Source: Geobacter sp. UBA5730
Lineage (GTDB): Bacteria > Desulfobacterota > Desulfuromonadia > Geobacterales > Pseudopelobacteraceae
Direction of reading: 5' to 3'
NCBI GenBank assembly: GCA_002419465.1
Contig: DIGE01000004.1
Coordinates: 18,988 to 82,987, forward strand
Length of the DNA stretch: 64,000 nucleotides
Shown here: positions 1 to 8,994 of the stretch, one piece after another
Layout: the number at the start of each line of letters is the position of its first letter
Numbering within the stretch: the stretch's first letter is position 1
The notes under the pieces: generated by a model
What the model saw: the letters and a program-made list of their open reading frames with translations, nothing else
What the model was told of the DNA's origin: nothing
Databases searched by the model: none
Program-made: the position numbers and the translations under genes

Positions 1-206
1 TGGTCCTTTTGAATGGACTTTTTGGGCGACATTGCAGGGGCAGCCTTGGTGGCAGCATCTCCTTCAATCGGCAAATTTCCTTCAAGTTGTTTCAGCATGC
101 CGTAGACGCGCTGAATTTCTTGCAGCAGTTCGTCAGAGGTCATTTCCACTGAAGCAGCGTGGGATGACACAATGTTGGCAGTCAACTCAACCAGAATTGA
201 TGACAT
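1..206 (-). CDS. MucR/Ros-family transcriptional regulator (5' part, cut by window edge)
   Basis: Read leftward from ATG 206-204, preceded by GGAGG four bases away. The visible 68 residues begin MSSILVELTANIVSSHAA, continue through an amphipathic stretch with a LLQEIQRVYGMLKQLEG core, and reach SPKKSIQKD where the window stops. This matches the N-terminal region of MucR/Ros proteins, whose zinc-finger-like DNA-binding half (starting after P.KKS) would lie outside the window. The family comprises small cytoplasmic DNA-binding regulators of about 130-150 residues. It is divergent from the korDABC operon with about 190 bp between them. Family assignment is by pattern recognition of the N-terminus only. 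Confidence 0.75.
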   Translation of the reverse strand, partial: MSSILVELTANIVSSHAASVEMTSDELLQEIQRVYGMLKQLEGNLPIEGDAATKAAPAMSPKKSIQKD

Positions 207-318
207 TGTTCCTCCAGAAAATGATTGGTTATATTCAATATGTTTGTTCATCTAACAGTATCTCATGCCCAAATCAAGAGTTATTTCATAGTCAGGTGCA
301 GTTTGTTGGAAAAAATAT

Positions 319-348
319 TTGACCTGATTGATGGCGTTCTGTTACATA
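319..348 (+). promoter_or_regulatory. Putative sigma-70 promoter of korDABC
   Basis: TTGACC (319-324) and TACATA (343-348) are separated by 18 bp, about 45 bp before the first gene of the operon. The surrounding 200 bp are AT-rich compared with the genes. No terminator or riboswitch is seen in this gap. Confidence 0.5.
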
Positions 349-392
349 AAATCTTTGCCAAAGCTGTTTACGCCTATTTTTGAGGATATGCC

Positions 393-608
393 ATGCCGTA
401 TATTGTGATTGACGAAGAGCGTTGCAAAGGGTGCGGGTTGTGCACCATCGGGTGCCCGAAGAAGCTGGTTGCCTTAAGTGAAACGCCCAATGCCCTGGGG
501 TACACGGTGGCGGTGTTCAGTAACCCTGGTCAATGCACCGGTTGTTGTCTATGCGCCGAGATGTGTCCCGATGTCGCCATTACCGTGTTCAAGGAAGACA
601 AACCATGA
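393..608 (+). CDS. korD: 2-oxoglutarate:ferredoxin oxidoreductase, delta (ferredoxin) subunit
   Basis: 71 residues with two complete [4Fe-4S] motifs, CKGCGLCTIGCP near residue 11 and CTGCCLCAEMCP near residue 48, each followed by the usual spacing for a bacterial 2x[4Fe-4S] ferredoxin. In the 2-oxoacid oxidoreductase family this subunit carries electrons from the TPP site to external ferredoxin. It is the first gene of the set and its stop overlaps the start of korA (ATGA), indicating translational coupling. The D-A-B-C order is the one usual for 2-oxoglutarate enzymes, which is why I prefer Kor over pyruvate or isovalerate oxidoreductase; substrate is inferred. Confidence 0.88.
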   Translation: MPYIVIDEERCKGCGLCTIGCPKKLVALSETPNALGYTVAVFSNPGQCTGCCLCAEMCPDVAITVFKEDKP

Positions 609-1666
609 GTACGCTTCAGAAAAAATTCGTCAAGGGGAACGAGGCGGTGGCCATGGCTGCCATCGAGGCCGGGGTGCGCTGCTACTTCGGCTATCCGATC
701 ACTCCCCAGAGCGATATCCCCGAATACCTGTCCCGTGAGCTGCCCAAGACGGGTGGTACCTTTATCCAGGTAGAGAGCGAGATAGGCGCCATCAATATGG
801 TGCTGGGTGCCTCGGCAACCGGTGTGCGTGCCATGACCTCCTCCTCCGGTCCCGGTATTTCACTCAAGCAGGAAGGCATTTCCTACATGGCCGGCTCTGA
901 ACTGCCCGGCGTGATTGTGGATATTATGCGCTCCGGCCCAGGTCTGGGCGGTATTGATGCTTCCCAGGCTGACTACCATCAGGCCACCAAGGGAGGAGGG
1001 CATGGCGGCTATCGGATTATTGTGCTGGCCCCCAACTCGGTCCAGGAGATGTACGACCTGACCATGCTGGCCTTTGACCTGTCGGATCAGTACCGGATGC
1101 CGGCCATGGTGCTGGCCGATTCAGTGCTGGGGCAGATGAAGGAATCCATCGTCCCCAACCCGCGCCCGCAGGTGGCGTTGCCGGATAAGGATTGGGCGGT
1201 GCGGGGCACCGGTGGCGGCCAGCAGCATGTGGTCAAGTCGCTCTATCTGGGCGACGGTGAGATGGAGACATTTCACTGGAAGATGCATGCCCGCTACCAG
1301 GAGCTGGCCGACAAGGAGTCACGCTGGGAGGAATACCAGACTGCTGACGCGGAGTTAGTGGTAACTGCCTTTGGCGCCACCTCCCGTATCGCCCGTACTG
1401 CGGTGGAGATGGCCCGTGCGCAGGGGCATAAGGTGGGACTGCTGCGGCCGATCACCCTGTTCCCGTTCCCGAAAAAGGCCTATGCAGAGCTCTCGGATCG
1501 TTGCAAAAACTGGTTGACGGTTGAGCTGTCCACCGGCCAGATGGTGGACGATGTGCGGCTGTCGGTGGCTCGGGATGCCGAGGTGGATTTTTACGGCCGC
1601 CCGCCGGGGGCCGGTTCGCTGCCCACTCCGGAAGAGTTGTTTGAACAGATCAAGAAACGTGTCTAG
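605..1666 (+). CDS. korA: 2-oxoglutarate:ferredoxin oxidoreductase, alpha subunit
   Basis: 353 residues from ATG 605; an in-frame extension back to 533 only covers the korD end and is ignored. [10 protein letters not shown] at residues 29-38 is the hallmark of the TPP pyrimidine-binding alpha domain of 2-oxoacid:ferredoxin oxidoreductases, followed by the [15 protein letters not shown] segment. The C-terminal half ([10 protein letters not shown] near residue 280) is the transketolase-C-like domain II. With korB, korC and korD it makes the enzyme that oxidises 2-oxoglutarate (or runs reductively) with ferredoxin, replacing the NAD-linked dehydrogenase in an oxidative TCA cycle. Cytoplasmic. 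Confidence 0.92.
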   Translation: MSTLQKKFVKGNEAVAMAAIEAGVRCYFGYPITPQSDIPEYLSRELPKTGGTFIQVESEIGAINMVLGASATGVRAMTSSSGPGISLKQEGISYMAGSELPGVIVDIMRSGPGLGGIDASQADYHQATKGGGHGGYRIIVLAPNSVQEMYDLTMLAFDLSDQYRMPAMVLADSVLGQMKESIVPNPRPQVALPDKDWAVRGTGGGQQHVVKSLYLGDGEMETFHWKMHARYQELADKESRWEEYQTADAELVVTAFGATSRIARTAVEMARAQGHKVGLLRPITLFPFPKKAYAELSDRCKNWLTVELSTGQMVDDVRLSVARDAEVDFYGRPPGAGSLPTPEELFEQIKKRV

Positions 1667-1676
1667 AGGTTTTGGT

Positions 1677-2420
1677 ATGAAGCAGGTATTTGCAAAACCG
1701 GTCAGTCTCAAGGATGTCCAGACCCACTTTTGCCCCGGTTGTCACCATGGTTCGATCCACCGGCTGGTGGCCGAGGCGCTGGATCAGTTCGGCATTGCCG
1801 GGCAGACCATCGGCTGCGCCTCGGTGGGCTGTTCTGTGTTCCTATATGGCTACTTCAACATCGATGTGGTGGAGTCGCCCCACGGGCGTGCCCCGGCGGT
1901 GGCTACCGGCGTGAAGCGGGCCCGGCCCGACCGGATTGTCTTCACCTATCAGGGCGATGGCGATCTGGCTGCCATCGGCACCTCCGAGATTATTCATGCC
2001 GCCAACCGTGGTGAGAAGATTACGGTGATCTTTGTCAACAACACCACCTACGGCATGACCGGCGGCCAGATGGCCCCCACCACCATGCCGGGCCAGAAGA
2101 CCTCTACCTCGCCCTATGGCAGAGATATCGCCAACGACGGCCGGCCTTTCAAGATGGCGGAACTGCTCTCCAACCTGGACGGCGTGGCCTATGCGGCCAG
2201 GGTTGCGGTGAACAGCCCCAAAAATGTTTTGCAGGCCAAAAAGGTGATTATGAACGCCTTTCAGTATCAGGTGGAAGGAAAAGGACTCTCGTTTATCGAG
2301 GTGCTGGCCGCCTGTCCCACCAACTGGGGGATGAATGCCCTCAAGGCCAATGAGCGGGTGGGCAGTGAGATGATCCCCTACTTCCCGCTGGGCGTTTTTA
2401 AAAATAACGAAAATCTGTAA
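1677..2420 (+). CDS. korB: 2-oxoglutarate:ferredoxin oxidoreductase, beta subunit
   Basis: 247 residues from ATG 1677, ten bases after the korA stop; GAGG lies upstream. The CPGC motif at residues 19-22 (CPGCHHG) and further cysteines ligate a [4Fe-4S] cluster, and GDGDLAAIG (about 92-100) with [10 protein letters not shown] (about 121-130) forms the TPP-Mg2+ binding motif GDG-x(26-30)-NN. This is the catalytic TPP subunit. The in-frame open stretch before 1677 is antisense-free overlap with korA and has no homology to the family. Confidence 0.92.
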   Translation: MKQVFAKPVSLKDVQTHFCPGCHHGSIHRLVAEALDQFGIAGQTIGCASVGCSVFLYGYFNIDVVESPHGRAPAVATGVKRARPDRIVFTYQGDGDLAAIGTSEIIHAANRGEKITVIFVNNTTYGMTGGQMAPTTMPGQKTSTSPYGRDIANDGRPFKMAELLSNLDGVAYAARVAVNSPKNVLQAKKVIMNAFQYQVEGKGLSFIEVLAACPTNWGMNALKANERVGSEMIPYFPLGVFKNNENL

Positions 2421-2435
2421 TCGGAGCATACAACC

Positions 2436-2990
2436 ATGCGTTATGATGTTTTTTTTGCAGGTTACGGCGGTCAGGGGGTGCTACTGGCCGGCAACCTGCT
2501 TTCCTATGCTGCCATTCGTGAAGGCAAAAACGTCTCCTTTTTCCCATCCTACGGAGTGGAGAAACGTGGTGGCACCGCCATGTGTACGGTGGTGATCGCT
2601 GATGGTGACACCGGTTCGCCGGTGGTAGGCCATCCATCGGCATCGGTAATCCTGAACCAGCTTTCGTGGGATAAGTATGCCGCCATGGTGAAGGAGAAGG
2701 GTATCTGTCTGGTCAACAGTTCACTGGTTGAGCTTGATGGTGCCGTACTGTCTGGCCGGGAGTTGTTGACGATTCCGATGAACCAGATCGCTATTGATCT
2801 GGGTGATGTGCGGATGGTCAACATGGTTGCTTGCGGTGCCTATGCCGCTGCCACTGGGGCATTGACACTCGATTCGTTGAAAGAGGCCTTGCATGACGCC
2901 CTGCCGGAACGCAACCATAAGCTGATTCCTGCCAACATCCAGGCCATCGAGGCAGGAACTGCGGCGGTTTTTTCTGCACGAAAAGCTTGA
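2436..2990 (+). CDS. korC: 2-oxoglutarate:ferredoxin oxidoreductase, gamma subunit
   Basis: 184 residues. The N-terminus MRYDVFFAGYGGQGVLLAG is the glycine-rich start typical of the gamma domain (domain III) of 2-oxoacid:ferredoxin oxidoreductases; YGVEKRGGTAMC, about residue 42, matches the conserved E.RGG segment. It completes the korDABC set, 15 bp after korB. Its stop codon overlaps the -35 box of the following tRNA-Gln promoter, so the operon probably ends here although no separate terminator is visible before the tRNA. Confidence 0.9.
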   Translation: MRYDVFFAGYGGQGVLLAGNLLSYAAIREGKNVSFFPSYGVEKRGGTAMCTVVIADGDTGSPVVGHPSASVILNQLSWDKYAAMVKEKGICLVNSSLVELDGAVLSGRELLTIPMNQIAIDLGDVRMVNMVACGAYAAATGALTLDSLKEALHDALPERNHKLIPANIQAIEAGTAAVFSARKA

Positions 2991-3015
2991 CGTCTTCAAA
3001 ACAATTTGCTATCTA
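2987..3015 (+). promoter_or_regulatory. Sigma-70 promoter of tRNA-Gln
   Basis: TTGACG (2987-2992) and TATCTA (3010-3015) with an ideal 17-bp spacer, ending 15 bp before the tRNA. The -35 box overlaps the korC stop codon. Confidence 0.6.
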
Positions 3016-3030
3016 ACTCATCTCTTTTTT

Positions 3031-3105
3031 AGGGGTGTCGCCAAGCGGTAAGGCACCGGATTTTGATTCCGGCATTCCTAGGTTCGAATCCTGGCACCCC
3101 TGCCA
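3031..3105 (+). tRNA. tRNA-Gln (anticodon TTG)
   Basis: 75 nt including encoded CCA. The acceptor stem AGGGGTG pairs with CACCCCT, the anticodon stem CCGGA/TCCGG encloses loop TTTTGAT with anticodon TTG, and the T-arm contains GGTTCGAATCC. The G discriminator is typical of tRNA-Gln. Confidence 0.96.
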
Positions 3106-3113
3106 TAGAAACT

Positions 3114-3146
3114 AAGCACCTGCGGTTTTGCCGTAGGTGCTTTTTT
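3114..3146 (+). terminator. Rho-independent terminator after tRNA-Gln
   Basis: AAGCACCTGCGG pairs with CCGTAGGTGCTT around a TTTTG loop and is followed by a run of six T. It closes the tRNA-Gln transcript. Confidence 0.85.
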
Positions 3147-3177
3147 CATTCCATAGCGCTACGCTTAGTGCAATCGA

Positions 3178-3321
3178 TTACCGTGCTGTCGGTGCTGCCG
3201 GCTGGCTGCCTGTCGGAGCCGATTGCCCAACAGGCTGAGGCGGTGTGGAACCGCCGCCTTTCACAAGTCCTCCGCTCGGCACCGCACACCCTGCCAACAA
3301 TATACCCACCGCAATAATCAT
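3178..3321 (-). CDS. Possible 47-residue lipoprotein, or decayed end of one
   Basis: The 3147-3529 gap has no recognisable gene on the plus strand. On the minus strand a 47-codon frame starts MIIAVGILLAGCAVPSGG: a short hydrophobic stretch, a lipobox-like LLAGC, then a Gly/Ser/Pro-rich tail ending QPAAPTAR. It lacks the usual positively charged start. The same frame continues upstream through two TGA stops (SPGCSLLR-stop-FLLQAF..., and an earlier one), and joining them would give a better n-region, so it could be the remnant of a longer gene. No good ribosome binding site was found. Unrecognised; low confidence. Confidence 0.25.
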   Translation of the reverse strand: MIIAVGILLAGCAVPSGGLVKGGGSTPPQPVGQSAPTGSQPAAPTAR

Positions 3322-3529
3322 AAAAGCCTGCAACAAGAATCAGCGCAGCAGCGAACAGCCGGGGCTGAATTCGATGCCCAGGTCGATCAGTTTGCTTTGT
3401 GCCTGATTCACTGCTGCCAGTTGTCATCCAAGTGGTGAGCTGTCGATTGCCATAACAAAAACGGTTGGTTGGGTCGTCTCGATGCCTTTTTTGTTTACGC
3501 CATACGTCCTTGACGATATTCTGCACCCG

Positions 3530-3988
3530 ATGATTCGTATCCGTCCCATGATTGAGGCTGACCTCGCTGCCGTACTGGCCATTGAGCAAGCTTGCTTTTC
3601 CCGTGCCTGGACCAGAGAACACTTTCTTGCAGAACTTGGTTCGGAACGTGGCAGGCCGGCGGTTGCCGAGCTCTCTGGCCGGGTGGCCGGTTATCTCTGT
3701 CTGACCGTGCTGCTGGATGAGGCGGAAGTTCTGAATCTGGCGGTTGATCCTGCCTTGCAGCGTAGCGGTATCGGGGCCGCCCTGCTGGGCTGGGCCTGTG
3801 ACGAGGCGGCCCGGCAAGGGGCAGGGCTGTTGCGGCTGGAGGTGCGGACCACCAGTGCTCCGGCCATTGCCCTCTACAAACGGTTCGGGTTTGTCAGAAG
3901 CGGTCTGAGGAAGGCATATTACGAGCTGGGTGTTGATGCCCTGTTAATGGATAAATACCTCGTTGAGGAGGATGTAGATGCAGTTTAA
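3530..3988 (+). CDS. rimI: Ribosomal protein S18 alanine N-acetyltransferase
   Basis: 152 residues of GNAT fold from ATG 3530 (MIRIRPMIEADLAAVLAIE). The open frame extends to 3482 but the family starts at this MIRIRP. The acetyl-CoA loop is at LAVDPALQRSGIGAALLGWA (roughly residues 66-85, with RSGIGAAL as the Q/RxxGxG/A signature), followed by LEVRTTSAPAIALYKRFGF, typical of RimI. It acetylates a protein N-terminus (S18 in E. coli). Its stop overlaps the pyrK start by eleven bases, implying cotranscription. No strong Shine-Dalgarno is visible. Confidence 0.85.
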   Translation: MIRIRPMIEADLAAVLAIEQACFSRAWTREHFLAELGSERGRPAVAELSGRVAGYLCLTVLLDEAEVLNLAVDPALQRSGIGAALLGWACDEAARQGAGLLRLEVRTTSAPAIALYKRFGFVRSGLRKAYYELGVDALLMDKYLVEEDVDAV

Positions 3989-4799
3989 GGCCATGATTCT
4001 TGATAATGCCGAGGTCTCCCCCGGTTACTGGCGGATGCGGATGACTGCGCCGTCTGAAATGCTTGCAGCCAGACCGGGGCAGTTTGTGATGGTGCGGGTC
4101 AATCCGTCCCTTGATCCGTTGATTCGGCGCCCCTTTGGGGTGTTTGATGTGGGGATGCATCAACCGGCCTACACCGGCGCAGCGCCGCAGCCGTATCTTG
4201 AAATCCTCTACCGGGTGGTGGGCAAGGGCACCGGGATGCTCTCGGCACTGCATGAAACCGATCTGCTGGATATCCTTGGCCCGCTGGGCAGCGGTTTCGA
4301 GAACGGCCCGGCCGGCGAGGAGAAGTTGATTGTTGGTGGTGGAGTAGGGTTGGCTCCGCTCTATCTGCTGGTCAAGGAACTGGTCAGGGATTCACCGGTA
4401 CGCCTGTTTGCCGGTGGCCGCACCAAGGCCGACGTGCTCTGCATTACCGAGTTCGAACGGCTGGGGGTGGAGTGCTACACCGCCACCGAGGACGGTTCGC
4501 TGGGGGAGCGGGGTTTCGTCACCAAGGTGCTGGAGCAACGTCTGGATGCAACCGGTAACAAGGGCCGGATCTTTGCCTGCGGTCCCCACGGCATGTTGCA
4601 GGCGGTGGCCGGGATTGCAGCCAAGCGTCACGCCCCCTGTCAGGTTTCGCTGGAAGGCTACATGGCCTGCGGGGTGGGCGCCTGTCTGGGCTGCGTTTGC
4701 CAGGGAGTCGGCCATAGCGCTGAGACCCCCGATTACCGCTGCGTCTGTAGCGAGGGTCCGGTCTTTGATGCAACGGAACTGAAATGGGAGGTGGCCTGA
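3978..4799 (+). CDS. pyrK: Dihydroorotate dehydrogenase B, electron-transfer subunit
   Basis: 273 residues. Ferredoxin reductase-like: an N-terminal FAD-binding barrel with RPFGVFDV near residue 52, an NAD-binding lobe starting at [15 protein letters not shown] (about 118-132), and a C-terminal [2Fe-2S] site [11 protein letters not shown] near residue 230 with a fourth cysteine in [11 protein letters not shown]. It passes electrons from dihydroorotate oxidation in PyrD to NAD+. It lies directly upstream of pyrD with one base between stop and start, the standard arrangement of class 1B enzymes. Confidence 0.95.
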   Translation: MQFKAMILDNAEVSPGYWRMRMTAPSEMLAARPGQFVMVRVNPSLDPLIRRPFGVFDVGMHQPAYTGAAPQPYLEILYRVVGKGTGMLSALHETDLLDILGPLGSGFENGPAGEEKLIVGGGVGLAPLYLLVKELVRDSPVRLFAGGRTKADVLCITEFERLGVECYTATEDGSLGERGFVTKVLEQRLDATGNKGRIFACGPHGMLQAVAGIAAKRHAPCQVSLEGYMACGVGACLGCVCQGVGHSAETPDYRCVCSEGPVFDATELKWEVA

Positions 4800-4800
4800 G

Positions 4801-5715
4801 ATGAAACCCGATATGTCAGTCGAAATCGCCGGCCTCAAGCTGCGTAATCCGGTGATGACCGCCTCCGGCACCTTCGGCTACGGGGAAGAGTTCAGTCAGT
4901 ATGTTGACCTCGAAAAGATCGGTGCCTTTGTCACCAAGGGGCTTTCGCTGAAGCCCCGGGCCGGCAACCCCACGCCCCGCATCGTGGAAACCCCTGGCGG
5001 GATGCTGAACGCCATCGGCCTTCAGAACGTAGGTATTGACGCCTTTATCCAGAAGAAGGTGCCGTTCCTGCGCTCGATCAACACCCCGGCCATTGCCAAC
5101 TTTTTTGGCTACACCCCGGATGAGTATGCTGAACTGGCGGCCCGGCTGGATGCCATTCCCGAGGTGGCCGCCCTGGAGGTGAACATCTCCTGTCCCAACG
5201 TCAAGCAGGGGGGGATCGTGTTCGGCACCGATCCGGGCTGTGCTGCCAGCGTGGTCAAGGCCTGCCGGGCAGCCACCAGCAAGCCGCTGATCGTCAAACT
5301 ATCCCCCAATGTGACCGATATCGTCGAGATGGCGTTGGCCTGTGAAGGTGCCGGGGCTGATGCGCTGTCGGTGATCAATACCCTGACCGGCATGGCCATC
5401 GATCTGGAGCGGCGGCGACCGGTGCTGGCCAACATCACCGGTGGTCTGTCCGGTCCGGCCATCAAGCCGATCGCCCTGCGGATGGTCTGGCAGGTGTCCA
5501 AGGCGGTCAAACTGCCGGTGATCGGCATCGGCGGGATCATGTCCGCCACCGACGCCCTGGAGTTTATCCTGGCAGGCGCCACAGCGGTGCAGGTCGGTAC
5601 GGCCAGTTTTGTCAACCCTGGTGCGGCTCAGGCGATTGCCGAAGGCATGGAGCAGTGGTTGGCTGAGCAGGGGATTGCAGATGTCAGGTCGTTGATCGGG
5701 GCGTTGGAGGGATAG
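4801..5715 (+). CDS. pyrD: Dihydroorotate dehydrogenase, class 1B catalytic subunit
   Basis: 304 residues, usual family length. TIM-barrel flavoprotein oxidising dihydroorotate to orotate in pyrimidine synthesis. [12 protein letters not shown] near residue 126 contains the catalytic cysteine that marks class 1 enzymes; [16 protein letters not shown] (about 216-231) and [19 protein letters not shown] are the FMN phosphate-binding segments. Pairing with pyrK supports class 1B (NAD-linked). Cytoplasmic. Confidence 0.95.
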   Translation: MKPDMSVEIAGLKLRNPVMTASGTFGYGEEFSQYVDLEKIGAFVTKGLSLKPRAGNPTPRIVETPGGMLNAIGLQNVGIDAFIQKKVPFLRSINTPAIANFFGYTPDEYAELAARLDAIPEVAALEVNISCPNVKQGGIVFGTDPGCAASVVKACRAATSKPLIVKLSPNVTDIVEMALACEGAGADALSVINTLTGMAIDLERRRPVLANITGGLSGPAIKPIALRMVWQVSKAVKLPVIGIGGIMSATDALEFILAGATAVQVGTASFVNPGAAQAIAEGMEQWLAEQGIADVRSLIGALEG

Positions 5716-5730
5716 ACGGGGAGGTCCACG

Positions 5731-7278
5731 ATGGCGCAGTCCTCAGCAGGCACTATGGCAACAGAGGGATTGCTATCCCTGGCGGATATTAATTTTTTTC
5801 TGGTGAACAAATTGGTGGTGTTGGTGGTGGTGCTGCTGTTCTTTGCAACGGTCAGCATCCTGCGCCGCAGTCAGGGGCGTGAGATCCCGCCGGCAGCCGG
5901 CGCCGCACTCAAGCTCTCCCTGTTGGGGATGGTGCTGCTCTACTTTGAGGCATCCCTGTCCGGTTATCCCAACTATCGGGCCATCCTGGCCAGTATCCAG
6001 GGTGTGATTGTCCTGATCTGCCTTGCCAAGCTGGTGATCTACCTGGTCGTCGATGTGGTGCTTTCCCTGCGGCGGCGCGGTGAAGTGCCGATGCTGCTGA
6101 GAGATGCCATCCGTTTGGTCGTCTATCTGGCCGCTGCTATCGCTTCGCTGCGGCTGGTATTCCAGGTGGACTTGTCGGCGGTGCTTACCACAACCACGGT
6201 GCTCACTGCGGCAGTGGCCTTTGCCATGCAGAATACCCTGGCCAATGTCTTTTATGGGTTCACGGTCCAGATTGACCCACAGATGGCCCGGGGTAACTGG
6301 ATTGCGCTGCCGGAAAAAAACCTGTTCGGGCAGATCGACAATGTGGGTTTTCGCTACATCACCCTGCGGACTCTGGATAATAATCTGGTGCTGGTGCCCA
6401 ACACTATGGTGGTGCAGAGTGTCGTCACCACCCATGGTAATATTCAGGAGGCTGCCCAGGAACGGGCCGCCCTGACCATGACGGTCGGCCTGCCCTACGA
6501 GATGCCACCTGAAGAGGCCCGTCAACTGCTGCTGGGGGTGCTGCTGGAAGAACCGCTGGTGCTTGATGAGCCCCAGCCCTCTGTCAAGCTGCTCAACATG
6601 AATGACAGTAGCATCGTTTATCAACTCAAGTTGTGGTTGAACGATCCCCAGCAGCGCAATCTCGCTCTGGATGCCATCCAGACCAAGGCCTGGTATGCGG
6701 TGAACCGTTCCGGCTGGAGCTTCCCGTTCCCCCACCGACAACTGCTGACCGTGCCGCCACGGACATCATTCCCGCCACCCCGTGAGGCGGTGCTGGATGG
6801 TTTACGCCATTCTCATCTGTTTGAGGTGTTAAACGATGCCGAACTGGAATTTCTGGCGGAGCGGGCTCGCTTGCAGGTGTTCGCGCCGGGCGAGACAACG
6901 GTGCGACAGGGAGAACCGGGAGCCTCGCTTTATTTTGTGCTGCAGGGTGAGATGTCGGTGGAGGTGGATGGCCATGAGGTGGCCCAGCTGGACAAGGGGC
7001 GGATGTTCGGCGAGATGTCGCTGTTGACCGGCGCACCGCGCAGTGCCACGGTGAGGGCCAGGGGCGAGGCCCGGCTGGCAGAGGTACTCAAAAAAGACCT
7101 GGCCTGTCTGCTGGCTGAGAACGAACGCTTGCTGGAGAAGCTGAGTCAGGCGCTGGAACGGCATGAAGTCGGCATCAAGGCACATCAGGCCAACCGTGCC
7201 GAGCGGGCTGAAACGGCACCATCAACTGCTGCTGATTATCTGCGCAGGGTGCGGTTGTTTTTTTTCGGAGGTCCGTAA
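5731..7278 (+). CDS. MscS-type mechanosensitive channel with C-terminal cyclic-nucleotide-binding domain
   Basis: 515 residues. The N-terminal ~150 residues contain about four membrane helices; the pore-lining helix and start of the MscS beta domain are at AVAFAMQNTLANVFYGFTVQ (about 160-179), followed by the cytoplasmic domain with a PNTMVVQSVV segment. From about residue 370 to 475 there is a Crp-like cyclic-nucleotide-binding fold with GEMSLLTGAPRSATVRA, which has the phosphate-binding E and R of cNMP-binding domains. Family proteins open under membrane tension; the added domain suggests ligand gating, as in cyclic-nucleotide-regulated MscS relatives. Ligand unknown. Confidence 0.85.
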   Translation: MAQSSAGTMATEGLLSLADINFFLVNKLVVLVVVLLFFATVSILRRSQGREIPPAAGAALKLSLLGMVLLYFEASLSGYPNYRAILASIQGVIVLICLAKLVIYLVVDVVLSLRRRGEVPMLLRDAIRLVVYLAAAIASLRLVFQVDLSAVLTTTTVLTAAVAFAMQNTLANVFYGFTVQIDPQMARGNWIALPEKNLFGQIDNVGFRYITLRTLDNNLVLVPNTMVVQSVVTTHGNIQEAAQERAALTMTVGLPYEMPPEEARQLLLGVLLEEPLVLDEPQPSVKLLNMNDSSIVYQLKLWLNDPQQRNLALDAIQTKAWYAVNRSGWSFPFPHRQLLTVPPRTSFPPPREAVLDGLRHSHLFEVLNDAELEFLAERARLQVFAPGETTVRQGEPGASLYFVLQGEMSVEVDGHEVAQLDKGRMFGEMSLLTGAPRSATVRARGEARLAEVLKKDLACLLAENERLLEKLSQALERHEVGIKAHQANRAERAETAPSTAADYLRRVRLFFFGGP

Positions 7279-7281
7279 TCC

Positions 7282-7824
7282 ATGCTTGCTCTTCGTGAAC
7301 TGCTCCAGCGTCACTGTACCCCCCGAACCGTTGAAATTCTGATGGTCCATGGCAAGATGGTGGCTGGCAAGGCCATGGAGGTCTGTGGACATCTGAATCT
7401 TGATGCTGACAGCCGCAAACTGGTATTGGAGGCAGCCTACCTGCATGATATCGGCGTTTGTCTGACTTCAGCCGCAGAGATCGGTTGTAATGGCACTGAA
7501 CCGTACATCCGGCACGGTGTATTGGGCAGGGAAATTCTTGAAGCGGAAGGTTTGCCGTTGCATGCCCTGATCTGTGAACGACATACCGGTGTCGGGTTAA
7601 CCATTGAGGATATTGACAGCCAGAAGCTGCCGTTGCCCCGTCGTGACATGACTCCCCATTCGCTGGCTGAACGGGTTATCTGTTTCAGTGACCTGTTTTT
7701 TTCCAAGAACCCTGAACACCTGGAACATGAAAAATCGGTTGAAAAGGTGCGCAAGGGGCTTGCCCGGTACGGAGCAAACAAGGTAGCTATCTTTGACAGT
7801 TGGCTGGCGGAGTTCGCTGCATAA
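7282..7824 (+). CDS. HD-domain protein
   Basis: 180 residues. Metal-binding HD pattern: H at VHGKMVAGKAM, then LHDIGVCL (the HD pair, about residue 55), followed by RHGVLGREIL and CERHTGVGL, all in order for the HD/HDIG phosphohydrolase family. No other domain is attached. It starts three bases after the channel stop and is probably translated with it. HD enzymes cleave phosphoester bonds of nucleotides; the substrate cannot be told. The pairing with a cyclic-nucleotide-binding channel is suggestive only. Confidence 0.75.
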   Translation: MLALRELLQRHCTPRTVEILMVHGKMVAGKAMEVCGHLNLDADSRKLVLEAAYLHDIGVCLTSAAEIGCNGTEPYIRHGVLGREILEAEGLPLHALICERHTGVGLTIEDIDSQKLPLPRRDMTPHSLAERVICFSDLFFSKNPEHLEHEKSVEKVRKGLARYGANKVAIFDSWLAEFAA

Positions 7825-7917
7825 CCCTGTTTGTAAAAGGGTTGCATTTCTGTTGACAATCCACTACAGTGAGCGGCCTCAAAAACCTGTCAAATAGCGT
7901 ATTCAGGATCATCTGCC

Positions 7918-8994
7918 ATGTCCCAGCCTCCAACTCTTGAACAGCTCCGTACGGAGATTGATGCCCTCGACGTCAGGATTGTGGAGTCTCTCAATCAACG
8001 TGCCCGGATTGCCTCGGCTGTGGGACGGCTGAAGGCCTCCCAGGATCGTGATTTTCATGTCCCCAGCCGTGAGCGCGCGGTCTATGAACGGGTGGCTGGT
8101 CTGAACGAAGGTCCCTTGCCTGATGAGGCCTTGCGAAGCATCTTTCGTGAAATCATGTCGGCCTGTCTGGCCCTTGAATCGCCGGTGCATGTAGCTTTTC
8201 TTGGTCCTTTGGCCACCTTTACCCATATGGCGGCCCAGCAGCAGTTCGGACTTTCGGCCCAGTTGGTGCCGCAAAAGTCCATCCCGACTGTTTTTGAAGA
8301 GGTTGAAAAGGGCAGGGCCTTCTACGGGGTCGTACCGGTGGAAAATTCTACCGAGGGGATGGTCTCTCATACCCTGGACATGTTTGTTGACAGTGATCTG
8401 AAGATCACTGCCGAGGTGTTGCTGGAGGTCTCCCACGATCTGCTCTCCCGCACGGGCAGGATGGAGGATGTGCGCAAGGTCTATTCCCATCCTCAGGCCC
8501 TGGCCCAGTGTCGCCATTGGCTGGAGGAAAATCTGCCCAACGTGCCGCTGGTGGATGTAGCCTCCACCGCCCTGGCTGCCCAGATCGTGGCAGAGGATCT
8601 GAACGCCGCTGCCATTGCGGGCTGCTCGGCTGCCGAACATTATGGGCTCAAGGTGGTTCGTAGCCGGATTGAGGACCAGGTTAATAACTTTACCCGCTTT
8701 ATCGTGGTTTCCCGCAAGCTTGCCGAACCATCAGGCAACGACAAGACCTCGATCCTTTTTTCGGTCAAAGATGAGCCTGGCATTCTTTACCGGATGCTTG
8801 AACCATTTGCACGGCGAGGGGTCAATCTTTCCAAGATCGAGTCCCGGCCTGTCAAAACCAAGGCCTGGGAGTACATCTTTTTCCTGGATATGGTGGGGCA
8901 CGTCTCTGAACAGCCGGTGGGCGAGGCCATTGAAGAGTTGCGTAGCTTCTGCCAGTTTTTGAAGATTCTTGGCTCCTACCCGAAGGCCCGATGA
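7918..8994 (+). CDS. pheA: Bifunctional chorismate mutase / prephenate dehydratase (P-protein)
   Basis: 358 residues. Domains in order: AroQ chorismate mutase (residues 1-90, LRTEIDALDVRIVESLNQRA), prephenate dehydratase (about 95-270, starting VAFLGPLATFTHMAAQQ and including VVPVENSTEGMV), and an ACT regulatory domain (about 280-355, FSVKDEPGILYRMLEPFA and NLSKIESRP, the phenylalanine-binding ESRP motif). Makes phenylpyruvate and is expected to be inhibited by phenylalanine. First gene of a tightly packed run pheA-tyrA-aroA-cmk-ispH; a TTGACA box lies about 65 bp upstream but its -10 partner is poor. No terminator separates it from the HD gene. Confidence 0.95.
   Translation: MSQPPTLEQLRTEIDALDVRIVESLNQRARIASAVGRLKASQDRDFHVPSRERAVYERVAGLNEGPLPDEALRSIFREIMSACLALESPVHVAFLGPLATFTHMAAQQQFGLSAQLVPQKSIPTVFEEVEKGRAFYGVVPVENSTEGMVSHTLDMFVDSDLKITAEVLLEVSHDLLSRTGRMEDVRKVYSHPQALAQCRHWLEENLPNVPLVDVASTALAAQIVAEDLNAAAIAGCSAAEHYGLKVVRSRIEDQVNNFTRFIVVSRKLAEPSGNDKTSILFSVKDEPGILYRMLEPFARRGVNLSKIESRPVKTKAWEYIFFLDMVGHVSEQPVGEAIEELRSFCQFLKILGSYPKAR

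Noticed and set aside
3063..3317. 84-codon plus-strand open frame after korC
   Set aside because: It begins inside tRNA-Gln and crosses its terminator; no homology.
5773..6741. Antisense open frame of 322 codons opposite the MscS gene
   Set aside because: Shadow with His/Gln-rich translation and no motif.
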